The notes under the pieces were generated by a model that had not been told where the DNA came from, did no database searches, and saw nothing but the letters and a program-made list of their open reading frames with translations. From positions 1-64,000 of the forward strand of contig JAEYUG010000057.1 in NCBI GenBank assembly GCA_023432805.1: DNA of 64,000 nucleotides, read 5' to 3'. The stretch comes from Bacteroidota bacterium. GTDB taxonomy: Bacteria; Bacteroidota; Ignavibacteria; SZUA-365. Positions 1 to 10,800 of the stretch are shown in pieces (within the stretch, counting starts at the first letter, position 1; each line of letters starts with the position of its first letter). The translations under genes were made by a program, and so were the position numbers.

Positions 1-39
1 CCGCCCCCCCCGCCCGCCCGGGGGGGCCCCAACACGACA

Positions 40-1179
40 TCATTTGCCGACGATCGCGAGCAGGATGCCCGCGGCGATGGCCGTACCGATCACGCCAGCG
101 ACGTTGGGACCCATCGCGTGCATGAGCAGGTAATTCTGCGGGTTGTACTCCTGACCGACATTGTGCGAGACGCGCGCGGCCATGGGTACGGCCGAGACAC
201 CCGCGGAACCGATCAGGGGATTGACCTTCCCACCCGTCAGCTTGTACATGAGCTTGCCGACGAGGAGTCCGCCGATCGTCGAGAAGCTGAACGCGATGAC
301 GCCGAGCGTGATGATCTTCACGGTCTCGAGGCGGAGGAACACCTCCGCACCCATCGTCATGCCGACGCAGGTTCCCAGGAAGAACGTCACGATGTTGATG
401 AGTTCGTTCTGGGCCATGTTCGACAGTCGTTCGACCACGCCGCTTTCGCGCATCAGGTTGCCGCCCATGAGCATTGCCAGCAGCGGCGCTGCGGGGGGCA
501 CGATCAGCACGCCGACGATCGTGACGGCGAGCGGGAAGATGATCTTCACGGTCTTCGACACCGGTTTCGGCGTTTCCATCACGACCTTGCGTTCGGCATC
601 GGTTGTCAGCAGCCGCATGAGCGGGGGCTGGATGAGCGGTACCAGCGCCATGTAGGAATAGGCTGCGACGGCGATGGGTCCGAGCAGATGAGGAGCGAGC
701 TTGAGCGTGAGGTAGATGGCTGTGGGACCGTCGGCTCCACCGATGATGCCGATGGCCGCGGCCTCCTGCAGATTGAATCCCAGCGCAACGGCGGCGAGCA
801 GCGCGGTGAACACTCCGAACTGCGCAGCGGCCCCGAGCAGAAACGTCTTCGGGTTGGCGAGCAGCGGACCGAAATCCGTCATCGCACCGATGCCGAGAAA
901 AATCAGCGGAGGAAAGATCTCGAGTTCGATGCCCTTCGAGAGGTAGTAGTACAATCCACCAATGGTATCGCCCACGGGAGGCGTGAGCAGACCGTTGCCG
1001 GGGATGTTCGCGAGAAAGGCGCCGAGACCGATCGGAAGCAGCAGCAGCGGTTCGAAACCGCGTCGGATCGCGAGGTAGATGAGCAGACTCGCGACAGCCA
1101 GCATGGCGACGTTGCCCCAGGTCAGCGACCAGAAGCCCATCCCATTGAGGAAGTTCAGGAAATGATCAGCAGCAGTCAT
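40..1179 (-). CDS. mmdB: Sodium-translocating decarboxylase beta subunit
   Basis: A 379-residue polytopic membrane protein of the OadB/MmdB/GcdB family. It catalyses the decarboxylation of carboxybiotin and couples it to sodium export across the inner membrane. The sequence is almost wholly hydrophobic helices, and the family signature GGADGPTA lies at about residues 147-154, where the Asp takes part in sodium and proton handling in studied homologues. Its length is normal for the family. It is the last gene of a four-gene minus-strand operon and starts 12 bases after the biotin carrier gene. The alpha subunit in this operon makes methylmalonyl-CoA decarboxylase more likely than oxaloacetate or glutaconyl-CoA decarboxylase. 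Confidence 0.93.
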   Translation of the reverse strand: MTAADHFLNFLNGMGFWSLTWGNVAMLAVASLLIYLAIRRGFEPLLLLPIGLGAFLANIPGNGLLTPPVGDTIGGLYYYLSKGIELEIFPPLIFLGIGAMTDFGPLLANPKTFLLGAAAQFGVFTALLAAVALGFNLQEAAAIGIIGGADGPTAIYLTLKLAPHLLGPIAVAAYSYMALVPLIQPPLMRLLTTDAERKVVMETPKPVSKTVKIIFPLAVTIVGVLIVPPAAPLLAMLMGGNLMRESGVVERLSNMAQNELINIVTFFLGTCVGMTMGAEVFLRLETVKIITLGVIAFSFSTIGGLLVGKLMYKLTGGKVNPLIGSAGVSAVPMAARVSHNVGQEYNPQNYLLMHAMGPNVAGVIGTAIAAGILLAIVGK

Positions 1180-1191
1180 GGGGTCGCTCCG

Positions 1192-1620
1192 CTATTCATA
1201 CGAAAGCAGAACCTGCCCCTGTTCGATCACGTCCTTGACGCGCACGTTGATTGCCTTGATGCGTCCCGCCTGCGGCGAGGCGATGTTGGTCTTCATCTTC
1301 ATCGCCTCGACCACGAAGAGCGTTTGATTCTCCTGCACCTCGTCGCCGACATTGACGGGGATGTCGAGCAGTGTTCCGTTGATGGGAGAGTTGAGTGTCT
1401 TGCCGCCGCTGCCGGTCGTGGCTCTGGGCGCTCCTGCAGCCGCGCGCTGTGCGCGTGTGGGGGCTGGTGCGGTGGCGGTCGCCTGCGGGGTCATCAGGCT
1501 GTTGACGGTACGTGCGGGAGGTTGATAGAGTGGCTGGGACTGGATCACCTCGTCATCTTCAATGACTTCGACATCGACTTCATATCGCTTGCCGTTGACG
1601 GTGATGAGCAGTTTCTTCAT
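1192..1620 (-). CDS. mmdC: Biotin carboxyl carrier subunit of the decarboxylase
   Basis: A 142-residue carrier protein. The C-terminal 70 residues form a biotinyl/lipoyl domain with the attachment motif EAMKM, and Lys108 is the predicted biotinylated residue. An Ala/Pro/Thr-rich flexible linker (about residues 45-72) joins it to a short N-terminal part, the usual build of swinging-arm subunits in these pumps. The biotin would carry carboxylate from the MmdA carboxyltransferase to the MmdB membrane subunit. The gene lies between the delta-like and beta genes with gaps of 9-12 bases, so co-transcription is likely. Confidence 0.93.
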   Translation of the reverse strand: MKKLLITVNGKRYEVDVEVIEDDEVIQSQPLYQPPARTVNSLMTPQATATAPAPTRAQRAAAGAPRATTGSGGKTLNSPINGTLLDIPVNVGDEVQENQTLFVVEAMKMKTNIASPQAGRIKAINVRVKDVIEQGQVLLSYE

Positions 1621-1629
1621 GATTGACTC

Positions 1630-1983
1630 TTATCGCTTGGGTACGGTATGGGATGACATGATGCCGGTGCGGCCGGTCACAGCCCACGACTCCTCTCCCT
1701 GCACCGACGAGAGGAAACGGATGCGGCGAATGACCACATGGGGTTTCAGCATGGTGGAGACTGCGGCGGAAATCGCGGCAACGATCTCGTCGTTGAGCTC
1801 GTCGCTGTCGACCTGTCTGGCTTCCACCTTTTCCGTGTAGGTACGGATGCGGCGGTTGTTCAGATGCTCGTCGACGGTTCGCATGAACCAGATCATGATC
1901 ATCAGCAGGAGCAGCGAGGCAAACACGCCCCCCATGCCGACGACCATTATCAGGAGGCCCTCTTCGATCATTACAATGTCCAT
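1630..1983 (-). CDS. mmdD: OadG/MmdD-like small membrane subunit
   Basis: A 117-residue protein with one N-terminal transmembrane helix (about residues 8-33, rich in Gly, Leu, Ile and Met) and a charged soluble tail. This is the build of OadG/MmdD subunits, which hold the carboxyltransferase on the membrane and stabilise the complex. Sequence conservation in this family is low, so the call rests on size, topology and a position directly after the alpha subunit and before the biotin carrier. The gap to mmdA is only 10 bases. Confidence 0.82.
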   Translation of the reverse strand: MDIVMIEEGLLIMVVGMGGVFASLLLLMIMIWFMRTVDEHLNNRRIRTYTEKVEARQVDSDELNDEIVAAISAAVSTMLKPHVVIRRIRFLSSVQGEESWAVTGRTGIMSSHTVPKR

Positions 1984-1993
1984 GGCAGGCCTC

Positions 1994-3547
1994 TCACAAT
2001 GGAATCAGTCCGTGTTTCTTGAGGGGACGCTGATCGCGCTTGTTGCGCAAGCTCTCAAGGGCAACGGACAGATAGGAACGGGTCATCTTCGGTTCGAGCA
2101 CCGAGTCGATCATGCCGCGCGCCGCCGCCAGATATGGAGTGGCGAACTCGTTGCGGTACTTCTCGATCAGCTCGCTGCGTGCATCGGCGGGATTCTCGGC
2201 GCCTTTGATCTGCTCGCGATAGAGAACGCTGACAGCGCCTTCGGCACCCATGACAGCGATTTCCGCCGTCGGCCAGGCTGCCACTCGATCAGCACCGAGA
2301 CTCTTGGCGCACATGGCCAGATACGCACCGCCGTAGGCCTTACGCACGACAATGGTGATTTTCGGAACCGTCGCTGCGGAGAATGAGAAGAGCATCTTGG
2401 CGCCGTGACGGATGATACCGCCGAATTCCTGCTCCACGCCCGGCATGAAGCCTGGGACGTCCACAAAGCTGACGAGGGGAATGTTGAAGGCGTTGCAGAA
2501 ACGGATGAAGCGCGAGGCCTTGTCTGATGCGTCGATGTCGATGCATCCGAATTTCTCGAGCGGCTGATTGGCGACGATGCCGACCACGCGGCCGTTCAGG
2601 CGCGCGAAGGCGATGATCATGTTGCGCGCATAATGCGCGTGAACGGGGAAGATCGTATCGGGATCGAAGACGCGCACGAGGATGTCCATCATGTCGTACG
2701 GGTCGCGCGGGTCGTCGGGTACGACGAAGTTCAGTGCGTCATCCTCGACGAGCATGAGGTCGCCGCCGCCGACAGTGGGGGGATCCTCGGTGTTGTTCGC
2801 GGGCAGGTAGCTGAGCAGGGTTTGCGCGATCTCGATCGCGTCGGCATCGTCGCGTGCGATGAAATGCACGTTGCCACTGTAGGTGGCCTGTGCAGCCGCG
2901 CCGCCCAGTTCCTCGGCGGTGATGACTTCGCCGGTGGCTTCCTTGATGACCTGCGGTCCCGCAATGAACATCTGACCCGTCTTCTCGACCATGATGATGA
3001 AATCCATCAGGGCCGGAGAATAGGCCGCGCCACCGGCACAGGGACCGGCAACGATCGAAATCTGCGGCACGACGCCCGAGAGCAGCGTGTTGTAGTAGAA
3101 GATGCGGCCGTAGCCGCGGAGCGAATCGACACTCTCCTGAATGCGTGCACCGCCGGAGTCATTGATCGCGATATAGGGTGCGCCGGTCTTCAGCGCCATG
3201 TCCATGATCTCGCAGATCTTCCATGCGTGCATCCAGCCGACGCTGCCGCCCATGACGGTGAAGTCCTGGCTGGAAGAATAGACGAGACGGCCGCCGACGG
3301 CTCCGAGTCCCGTGACCACTCCATCGGCCGGGAGATCCTTGCCTTCCATGCCGAATGTCTTCGCATCGTGCTGCACGAAGCGGAACAGTTCGTCATAAAA
3401 GCCGTTGTCGAACAGGAGGTGCAGGCGCTCATGCGCCGTCATTTTCCCGGCGGCATGCTGTGCATCGATCCGATGCTGGCCGCCACCAAGGTTCACATGC
3501 GCGTTCTTTTCGCGCAATAGCTGGAGTTTTTCGCGTACCGTTGACAT
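1994..3547 (-). CDS. mmdA: Methylmalonyl-CoA decarboxylase alpha (carboxyltransferase)
   Basis: A 517-residue acyl-CoA carboxyltransferase of the PccB/MmdA family. It moves the carboxyl group of methylmalonyl-CoA onto carrier biotin, giving propionyl-CoA. Visible family features are the N-terminal HIDAQHAAGKMTAHERL-type segment, the oxyanion-hole motif GGARIQESVDSL, the GPCAGGAAYSPAL segment and the C-terminal ending KKHGLIPL common in MmdA. Linked beta, carrier and delta-like genes distinguish it from a propionyl-CoA carboxylase, which would need a biotin carboxylase gene. It is the first gene of the operon. No clear Shine-Dalgarno precedes the ATG. Confidence 0.93.
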   Translation of the reverse strand: MSTVREKLQLLREKNAHVNLGGGQHRIDAQHAAGKMTAHERLHLLFDNGFYDELFRFVQHDAKTFGMEGKDLPADGVVTGLGAVGGRLVYSSSQDFTVMGGSVGWMHAWKICEIMDMALKTGAPYIAINDSGGARIQESVDSLRGYGRIFYYNTLLSGVVPQISIVAGPCAGGAAYSPALMDFIIMVEKTGQMFIAGPQVIKEATGEVITAEELGGAAAQATYSGNVHFIARDDADAIEIAQTLLSYLPANNTEDPPTVGGGDLMLVEDDALNFVVPDDPRDPYDMMDILVRVFDPDTIFPVHAHYARNMIIAFARLNGRVVGIVANQPLEKFGCIDIDASDKASRFIRFCNAFNIPLVSFVDVPGFMPGVEQEFGGIIRHGAKMLFSFSAATVPKITIVVRKAYGGAYLAMCAKSLGADRVAAWPTAEIAVMGAEGAVSVLYREQIKGAENPADARSELIEKYRNEFATPYLAAARGMIDSVLEPKMTRSYLSVALESLRNKRDQRPLKKHGLIPL

Positions 3548-3991
3548 GGAAGGGTGGGGGAGGTGAGAAATGCAGGGCGAAGCGGGACAGGAAATCTTCC
3601 TATGTGCTTTTTTTCACGTTTCAGCGGAAGCCGATGCACCCGCGATCGTGATACTACGAATATAGGCAATAGTTTGAAGAGGAGTAAGAGATAAATAAAT
3701 ATTTTTCTCACAGCATGCAGACCACGTGTGATGGCTGTGCCGGGTCGGTTCCATCCGGGTGGTCTCAGGTGCCCAGTGGCGAGGGAAGTTGCCGGACTTG
3801 CAATAATTACATACAAATTCCGAACCACGATCGGTCGTTGTAATATTTTCCATTACAGGAACCTTACAAACAGTTGGAAAATCGTGCAACGTGAGCAGGA
3901 CGTGCAACGGGAATGCAGAGATTTTTTTTGGTATCAAATTGGATGGAAAAGAAGTCCAGTCCTCGGACTGACAGCACACCATCAAAACGAC
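3548..3991. promoter_or_regulatory. Divergent promoter region between mmdA and cheR
   Basis: These 444 bases separate the divergent decarboxylase and chemosensory operons. They are clearly AT-richer than the flanks, mainly at 3,655-3,720 (an A/T-rich stretch near 3,690-3,710) and 3,795-3,860. An open frame runs upstream of cheR from 3,728, but its translation does not look like protein and CheR homology begins at 3,992. The region must hold promoters for both operons. I see no confident -10/-35 pair and no recognisable riboswitch. Confidence 0.5.
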
Positions 3992-5398
3992 ATGGCCGAC
4001 ACGAACGACAACGCCATCCACGTCTTCCGGTCTTTCATCACCGACCGATTTGGACTGAAATCGATCCGCATCGCAGATGCCACCCTGCTTCTCGATTCGT
4101 TGGAGATGCGCATGGTGCTGCATGGGATCGATTCAGTGGAGCGGTATGTCGACAATCTGCGTGTCGGGGCGTTCCCGGGCACGGAAGAGGAATGGTGGGC
4201 GCACGCTCTTACAATAAACGAGACATACTTTTTCCGCAACGAGCGTGATTGGTCCGCAGTGCGCAACGAGTTTCTTCCAGGGTTGGAGCGCATGCATCGC
4301 GGGCATCCCCTGCAGGTGCTCTCGCTCGGATGCGCCAGCGGCGAGGAGGCGTGGTCGATGGCGATGCTCGTCACGCACGACTTCCCCCGGATGATGGATG
4401 AGGAGCACCCGATCATCGCGGGCGACATCGACCTCGTTCAGCTCGATGTTGGCGCGGCTGGTGGACCGTATTCCGCCCGCAGCATCCGTCTGGTTCCTCC
4501 CGCATATCGGGAGCGTTTCCTCACTGGTGGTGACAATCGCTGGTACGTGCGCGAAGAATTGAAAAAACTGGTTAGATTCAGGCATCTGAATCTGCAGAGG
4601 CTGGAGGCGTTGCGCGGCAGGGCGTTCGACCTGATTTTCTGTCGCAACGTTCTCATCTATTTCGAGGAGCAGGCTGTGCGGGCAGTGCTGCATGCGCTGG
4701 TGCGTCTGTTGTCGCCCGGCGGTCACGTGATACTCGGGCACAGCGAGGGGATGCTTGCCGACATGGCGGGTCTCCCGTTGCGCATCGTCGATGGCTGTTT
4801 GAGCATTCCCGCCTCACAGGTGCGCGCCCGGCACATGCGTAGTGCGCGCATCGAGCGTCCCGTTTCCGAATCTGCCTCCATGCAGCGAGATGAAACAGGT
4901 ACGGATCCGGCTCGTGCCGAGCGGGGCGCTGCGGATGCTCCGACGGCGATCGTTGCAGCAGGCGTCGGGTCGGAAGCGACCGCTGCGTGGATTTCCGTCG
5001 AAGAGATGACGGAACGGGCCCGTCATGCCCTGCACACGGGCGCAGTTGATGAGGCATCGCGGCAGCTCCGGTTGATTCTGCAGCGGGATGCGCATGCGGC
5101 CGAGGCGCGCTACCTGATGGGCATGGTCCATTTGAGTACCGGCGATCTGATGTCTGCGCTCACTGCCTTTGAGCGGGTGCTTCATGCAGACGACACGCAC
5201 CTCATGGCGCGCCTGCAGGCCGTTGTTCTGCATGGTCGCGCTGGTGATGGCCGCACGGCCGCACGGCATCGCGCCCGCTTGTCGGAGCTTGTCGCAGCCC
5301 GCAGCGACGACGAGATCATCGATGACGAACAGGGCATCACCATTGGTTTCATCAAGCTCGTCTGTACAACGACGACGTCACCACTTGCAGCGTCCTGA
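3992..5398 (+). CDS. cheR: CheR methyltransferase with TPR tail (WspC-like)
   Basis: A 468-residue protein that would methylate receptor glutamates using S-adenosylmethionine. The N-terminal helical CheR domain is followed by the catalytic domain with NETYFFRN, the SAM loop LSLGCASGEEAWS (about residues 107-120) and the FCRNVLIYF motif (about 212-220). The last 130 residues contain TPR-like helices (ARHALHTGAVDEASRQL, AEARYLMGMVHLSTGD). CheR-TPR fusions are typical of Wsp/Frz-type systems rather than plain chemotaxis. The start at 3,992 is chosen because homology begins there; the frame is open further upstream. The stop lies one base before the next ATG. Confidence 0.9.
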   Translation: MADTNDNAIHVFRSFITDRFGLKSIRIADATLLLDSLEMRMVLHGIDSVERYVDNLRVGAFPGTEEEWWAHALTINETYFFRNERDWSAVRNEFLPGLERMHRGHPLQVLSLGCASGEEAWSMAMLVTHDFPRMMDEEHPIIAGDIDLVQLDVGAAGGPYSARSIRLVPPAYRERFLTGGDNRWYVREELKKLVRFRHLNLQRLEALRGRAFDLIFCRNVLIYFEEQAVRAVLHALVRLLSPGGHVILGHSEGMLADMAGLPLRIVDGCLSIPASQVRARHMRSARIERPVSESASMQRDETGTDPARAERGAADAPTAIVAAGVGSEATAAWISVEEMTERARHALHTGAVDEASRQLRLILQRDAHAAEARYLMGMVHLSTGDLMSALTAFERVLHADDTHLMARLQAVVLHGRAGDGRTAARHRARLSELVAARSDDEIIDDEQGITIGFIKLVCTTTTSPLAAS

Positions 5399-5399
5399 T

Positions 5400-5975
5400 A
5401 TGACCGCCGACATCGATCGCACCAAGCAGTACACCTATTCGGACGAGCCCGACGAGCAATTGAAGCGTCGCGCAGACGACATGGCGTCGGATCTCTCGTC
5501 GTATGAAGATCAACGTCGATCCTATCTCTGCTTCGATGTGCACGGCGCCTCATACGCGCTCGAAAGCAGCGTCATCCGTCAGGTGCTCCATGCACGTACC
5601 ATCGTACCCGTACCATTTGCACCGCCGTGCATCAGAGGCATCGCCCATCACGAGGGTGTGTTCCTGAGCGTGATCGATCTCGCGGCGCTGGTGACAGGCG
5701 TTGCGACCAATGACGCTGCCACCCATCTGCTCGTCCTTGCCGATGACGAGTCGCACCTCAGCATCGCCACCGAAAGCGTCCCATTCACCACGGTGGCGCA
5801 GCCCGACGAGATCCACTCGCCGCGCGAAGCCGCGCCGAGCTGGATCGCGGATCTGCTCGACGGAGTCCTCGTACGGGAGGGCAGACCCGTCGGTATTCTC
5901 TCCGTGCGCTATGTCGTCAATCATCCACGACTCCGAGATGCCCTCGAGGCTCAGGAGACACGAGAACCATCATGA
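5400..5975 (+). CDS. cheW: CheW-like coupling protein (first copy)
   Basis: A 191-residue protein with a CheW domain from about residue 40 to 180 (SYLCFDVHGASYALESSVIR, then PFAPPCIRGIAHHEGVFLSV and VGILSVRYVV), after a charged 35-residue N-terminal extension. It would link the transmembrane receptor to CheA. It starts one base after cheR and overlaps the receptor gene by four bases (ATGA), which indicates translational coupling. The domain is divergent, so partner preference relative to the second copy at 12,424 cannot be told. Confidence 0.85.
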   Translation: MTADIDRTKQYTYSDEPDEQLKRRADDMASDLSSYEDQRRSYLCFDVHGASYALESSVIRQVLHARTIVPVPFAPPCIRGIAHHEGVFLSVIDLAALVTGVATNDAATHLLVLADDESHLSIATESVPFTTVAQPDEIHSPREAAPSWIADLLDGVLVREGRPVGILSVRYVVNHPRLRDALEAQETREPS

Positions 5976-7798
5976 AACAGTCACACTCGATCTCGACGAA
6001 GTTTCGTACCACCTTCCTGCTGATCGCAATCCTCCCGGTGATCGTCTTCGGCATCGTGTCGTATCTGCAGACACGGGCGACGGCAATTGGCGACAAGGAG
6101 CGTCAGCTGCTCGCACTTGCGGAAAGCAAACGCGCGAATCTGGAAACGTGGATGCAGGAACTCAGGCACCGGAGCGCCGCCATCCGGCAGCTTCCCGACT
6201 TTGCCTTGTACATCCCGCGCATGGGGAACGGGCGCATGGCCGCACAGCAGCAGGATGAGCCGACGACCCCCCCCGCATCGCGCTGGCGCAAGCGGCGGAC
6301 AGTGCAGGCAGAGTCTCCCGAGGATGCCCTCGACCGCGCAGTGACCATGAAGTTGCAATCGAAGGAAGATTACAGCGGCGTGTACGTCTATGCTCCGAAC
6401 GGGGAGCTGGTCTACTCCCTGGCGAAGGACGCGACACTGCGCGGAAGCAACGTGGCGAGTGAGGAGTATTTCGTCAAAGGCCGGGATCGGGACGTGATGA
6501 GCAACATCATGACATCGCCGCACAGTGGTGGACGCTGCTTCTACCTGGCTTCCCCGATTCGCAGCGACTACGGACAGTTGGTAGGCGTCCTCGTGCTGGA
6601 AATCCACCTCGATCGCGTCCTGCGCATCTTCACCACGCGTGGTGCCGCCGATGAATCCACTGCGATGCTGCTCCTCTCGAAGGAGGGCGAAATCCTCTTC
6701 GATGGGCGCTCGGGCGAATCGCGGACGCGAACAGTGAACGAGACGTCGCTGAAGACCAGTCAGGGCAGCGGGACCACGGGCATGTATGAGAAGCCCAACG
6801 GCACGGAGGTGATCGGTGCCTTCGTTCCCTATTCGGAGGCCGGACTCGTGATCGGCATGGAAGTGCCTGTCGCACAAGCGCTGCTGACCTCGAACGTGTT
6901 GCTGTATGTGAACATCGTCGGTGTGCTCGTTATCGCACTGCTGGTGTTCGTCGTGTCGCGGTATTTCGCAAACCGCTTTGCAGGGCCGATCATTACGATG
7001 ACGCGGACGGCCGCGCTGGTCGCGGACGGCGATCTGCGGGAGACGATCACCTCCGACAGCACCGATGAACTCGGCGTGCTCGCGGCTTCGTTCAACAGCA
7101 TGGTGCAGTCCCTCGCCGGCATCAACAAACGCATCCAGGAGATGGCCGGCGAGATCGGTCTGGCCTCGAACGAGATCCTCGCATCGACCGACGAGCAGGA
7201 GCACATCTCCATGCAGCAGAGTGCAGCAGTGAGCGAAACCAGTGCCACGATCGAGGAGCTCTCAGTGGCCGCGCGTCAGGTCGCGCAATCGGCGCAGTCC
7301 ATCATGAAACAGGTTGAGGGAACCGCGTCGAAGATCATGTTCCTCTCACAGAAGACGCAGGAGATCGACAAGATCTCGACCGTGATCGAGGAAGTTGCGC
7401 AGCAGATCCACCTGTTGTCGTTGAACGCCTCGATCGAGGCCGCGCGTGCAGGCGAGCACGGCAAGGGCTTTGGTGTGGTCGCGGCGGAGATCCGCAAGCT
7501 CTCGGAAAAGTCAAACAAGCAGACAGCCGACATCGCGCACATCATCGAAGACATTCAGAATGCGATCTCGTCGGTGGTCATGGCAACCGAGCAGGCGGTC
7601 AACGGCGTGCGTTCGATCACGATCTCGGTGCAGGAGCAGGATGCGGCCACCGAACAGATCGCACAGAGCATGCAAGACATCAATGCCGGCATGCGTCAGA
7701 CCATCGAGAGCACGAAGCAGACGAAGGTGTCGGTCGAGCAGCTCGAGCGCGTGATGACGCGCATGAACGAGTTCGTGCGGCAGTTCAAGATCAACTGA
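5972..7798 (+). CDS. Methyl-accepting receptor (Cache-HAMP-MCP signal domain)
   Basis: A 608-residue transmembrane chemoreceptor. TM1 is at about residues 11-31, a periplasmic sensor of about 270 residues follows (Cache-like, with SKEDYSGVYVYAPNGELVYS and FYLASPIRSDYGQLVGVLVL), then TM2 at about 305-328, a HAMP domain, and a methyl-accepting coiled coil to the end. The conserved signalling tip is present (SIEAARAGEHGKGFGVVAAE). There is no C-terminal CheR-tethering pentapeptide. It is the only receptor in the operon, so it is the likely dedicated input; the ligand is unknown. Confidence 0.93.
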   Translation: MKQSHSISTKFRTTFLLIAILPVIVFGIVSYLQTRATAIGDKERQLLALAESKRANLETWMQELRHRSAAIRQLPDFALYIPRMGNGRMAAQQQDEPTTPPASRWRKRRTVQAESPEDALDRAVTMKLQSKEDYSGVYVYAPNGELVYSLAKDATLRGSNVASEEYFVKGRDRDVMSNIMTSPHSGGRCFYLASPIRSDYGQLVGVLVLEIHLDRVLRIFTTRGAADESTAMLLLSKEGEILFDGRSGESRTRTVNETSLKTSQGSGTTGMYEKPNGTEVIGAFVPYSEAGLVIGMEVPVAQALLTSNVLLYVNIVGVLVIALLVFVVSRYFANRFAGPIITMTRTAALVADGDLRETITSDSTDELGVLAASFNSMVQSLAGINKRIQEMAGEIGLASNEILASTDEQEHISMQQSAAVSETSATIEELSVAARQVAQSAQSIMKQVEGTASKIMFLSQKTQEIDKISTVIEEVAQQIHLLSLNASIEAARAGEHGKGFGVVAAEIRKLSEKSNKQTADIAHIIEDIQNAISSVVMATEQAVNGVRSITISVQEQDAATEQIAQSMQDINAGMRQTIESTKQTKVSVEQLERVMTRMNEFVRQFKIN

Positions 7799-7844
7799 TC
7801 CGCTGCACACGCACCGGATCCCACACGAGACCATCCCGAACGGC

Positions 7845-10800
7845 ATGCCGCCCGATTTGATCAAACGGTTCTGCGAAGAAGGGCTTGACGCATTGCGTTC
7901 GCTCTCGTCGTCGATTCTCGCGCTCGAACGCGAGAACGAGACGGCACCGTTGTATGCAGACATGCTGCGCATGCTGCACTCGATGAAGGGATCCGCCCGC
8001 ATGCTCGGTCTGACGGAAATCGGTGCGGTGATGCATGCGACCGAGGATGTGATTTCACTGCTGTCGCAGAGTCCCGACGAAAAGCCTGAAGAGTTGGTGA
8101 ACATGCTGCTGCTGATCAGTGACTCCCTGCAGGAAGCCCTGGTCGCGGTGCACGCGGGCGATCGCGTTCCCCCGCTCGACCAGCTGCTCTCGGGCATCGA
8201 GACCCTGCACCTCATGCTGGTCCAGAATCTGCAACGTCGCATGGACCTGCTTGCCGCACAGTCTCCGGAAGTCTTCCAGGTGCTCAATGCACAGCAACGC
8301 GAGCTTGTGCTGCGCAACCTTCCTCTCTGGCGTTCGCTGCTCGTTGCCGAGCTGTCGTTCCGCCGTGGAAGTTTCGCCGACGATGTGCGCAGCGTGCATG
8401 CGACCTTGAACGAGGTTGGCCTTCTGATCGCGACGACCGGAACCAAGTCGCTGCCTTCGGAGGGATTCGATCTGAAGTTCCAGTTTCTGACCTTCGTCGC
8501 CATCGACGAACCGGAACTGCTGGCGAGGCTCGAACGCTTCGCACCGGTATGTACGATCATCCGGGTTCCATCGATGACCGATGAGTATGCCGATGCGCAG
8601 ACCGCTGGATCTGTTCCCACGCCTCCCCCCGCAGCTCCGACTGAAGGACCCACGGCAAGGTTCCCGGTCGTACCGGAGTCCGAGGCGCCAACGACCCCGC
8701 AGGTGCAGGCGCCGGCGATGGCTTCCGCAGCGGAGACGGTGCAGGGCACGACCGAGGTGCAGCAGCGTGTCGCGCCAACGACATCCCACGCAATCGATCC
8801 AGAATTCCTTCAGCTTCAGCGCATGTTCCTCGAAGAGGGAGAGGAATACCTCAAGATTCTGAATCGTGAGATTCTCTCGCTCGAGCGGACCCCTTCGCTC
8901 GAGACGGTGAATTCGATTTTCAGGGCCTTTCACAATCTGAAAGGTTCGGGTGGCAGTTACGGGTTTCCGGCGATCACGCGCATAGCGCATCTGCTCGAGT
9001 CGTACGTGCAGCCGATGCGCGGCGACGTGCGTGTGATCACGCAGCAGGCGATCGGCAGCATGCTGCGGGGTGTCGACGAGCTGGAGAAGGTGTTTCAGGA
9101 ATGCCGTCGGGGTCGGCACGACGAGTATCCCATCGTGCGCGTCGAGCAGGAACTGCGCGAGCTGCTCGTGATCGAACCCGACGTGCGGAAGCTGACGCCG
9201 ACCGGGACCACCGAGCGCTCCGCACACAAACCCACCCCCGCGCTCCGGGCACCCGACAGCATGCGCGTGAACCTGCGCAAGATCGACGGCATCGTCAACG
9301 CCGCCATCGAGCTGTCGATCGCACACAACGCCGAACATGCGCTACTTGCGACCTTCGATGGAATCGTCGAACAGAGCCAGCGGCAGATGGTGATCTGGCA
9401 GACGCTGCGTGACACGCTGCTGCGCGAGGGTGTCTCGCTCAGCGACATCGCGCTGCAGCAGATGACCACCTTCACGACATCACTGGCCGCGATGCACGAC
9501 CAGCTCGGCGATCTCGACCGTGCGGTCGATACCAATTTCTCCCTGTGGAAATCCCTCGCTGATGCGCTCAGCACCGATGTACTGCAACTGCAATTGCAAC
9601 CACTTTCGACCTTGTTCGAGATCTTCGAACGACTCGTGCGTGATCTCGGCCAGAGCCTCGGTCGGTCGGTCGTGCTCGACATCGAAGGCGGGGATGTGGA
9701 AGTCGACCGGCGCATCATCGATGCCTTGAAGGATCCCTTCGTACACCTGCTGCGGAATTCGCTCGATCATGGCATCGAATCACCGGCAGAGCGCACGCAG
9801 CACGGCAAGCCGGAACGTGGGCATCTGCGCGTGAGCGCGCAGCAGATGGGATTTTCGTTCGCGGTGAGCATCACCGACGATGGTCGCGGACTCGATCGCG
9901 AGCAGATCATCCGCACCGCGATTGCGCGCCAGCTCATCACCCAGCAGCAGGCTGCCGCACTGAGCGATGTCGAAGTGTACCGTCTGCTTTTTCGGCCGGG
10001 CTTTTCGACCCGTGATGTGGTCACCGACATTTCCGGACGCGGGGTGGGCCTCGACGTCGTCGCCACGAACGTGCACCAGCTTGGAGGCGAAGTCTTCGTG
10101 ACGACGAAGGTGGGCGAGGGAACCACGTTCCAGATCGTCCTGCCGACGACGCTCACCCTGTCGCGCGTGCTGCTGCTCGAAGTCGACGACCGGTTGTTCT
10201 CGTTTCCCGTCACGGGCACCGAACAGATCATCCTGCTCACGCCCGCATCGCTGAAATCATTCTACGGCCGTATTGTCACGCAGTGGAACGACCAGTTGAT
10301 TCCTGTGGTCCTGCTCGAGGATCTGCTCGGCATTCCACAATCGTCTCGACGCGTGCGCAACGGCCTCATCCTCCGCACGGGTGAGGCGATCATCTGTCTT
10401 TCCGTACCGCGCGTCATCGACGAAACCGAATTGATGACCAAGCCACTGCCGCCACACCTGCGCAAGAACCGCATCATCACCGGTGCGAACGTACTTGCCG
10501 ATGGTCGCATTTCGCTCTTCATCAATCCCAGACTCGCCTCCGAGCATGTCTCGAAGGAAGGGGGATCGACGTCCGATCCCGTCGATGGCATCCGAGAGCA
10601 CGCTGCACCGGGGAAGACATCGTCCGCATTGAACGCCGCTGCGCTGAACGCCGCTGCGCTGAATGCCGCTGCGCTGAATGAGGCCGAGGAGGATGCGGCG
10701 CAGGTCAGGGGAACGCAGGCCGCTGCGCTGAACACCGCCGCGCCACACGCCGCCGAGGTTCGGGAATCGCTCGACTGGTCGCGGCTGTGGAGCGCCTCGC

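Noticed and set aside
1..39. GC homopolymer-like run at the left edge
   Set aside because: Only C/G runs beyond the end of the decarboxylase gene. It may be a contig-edge artefact or a terminator fragment and cannot be interpreted alone.
3728..3991. An 88-residue N-terminal extension of CheR
   Set aside because: The upstream stretch is AT-rich, its translation is not CheR-like, and the family N-terminus begins near 3,992.
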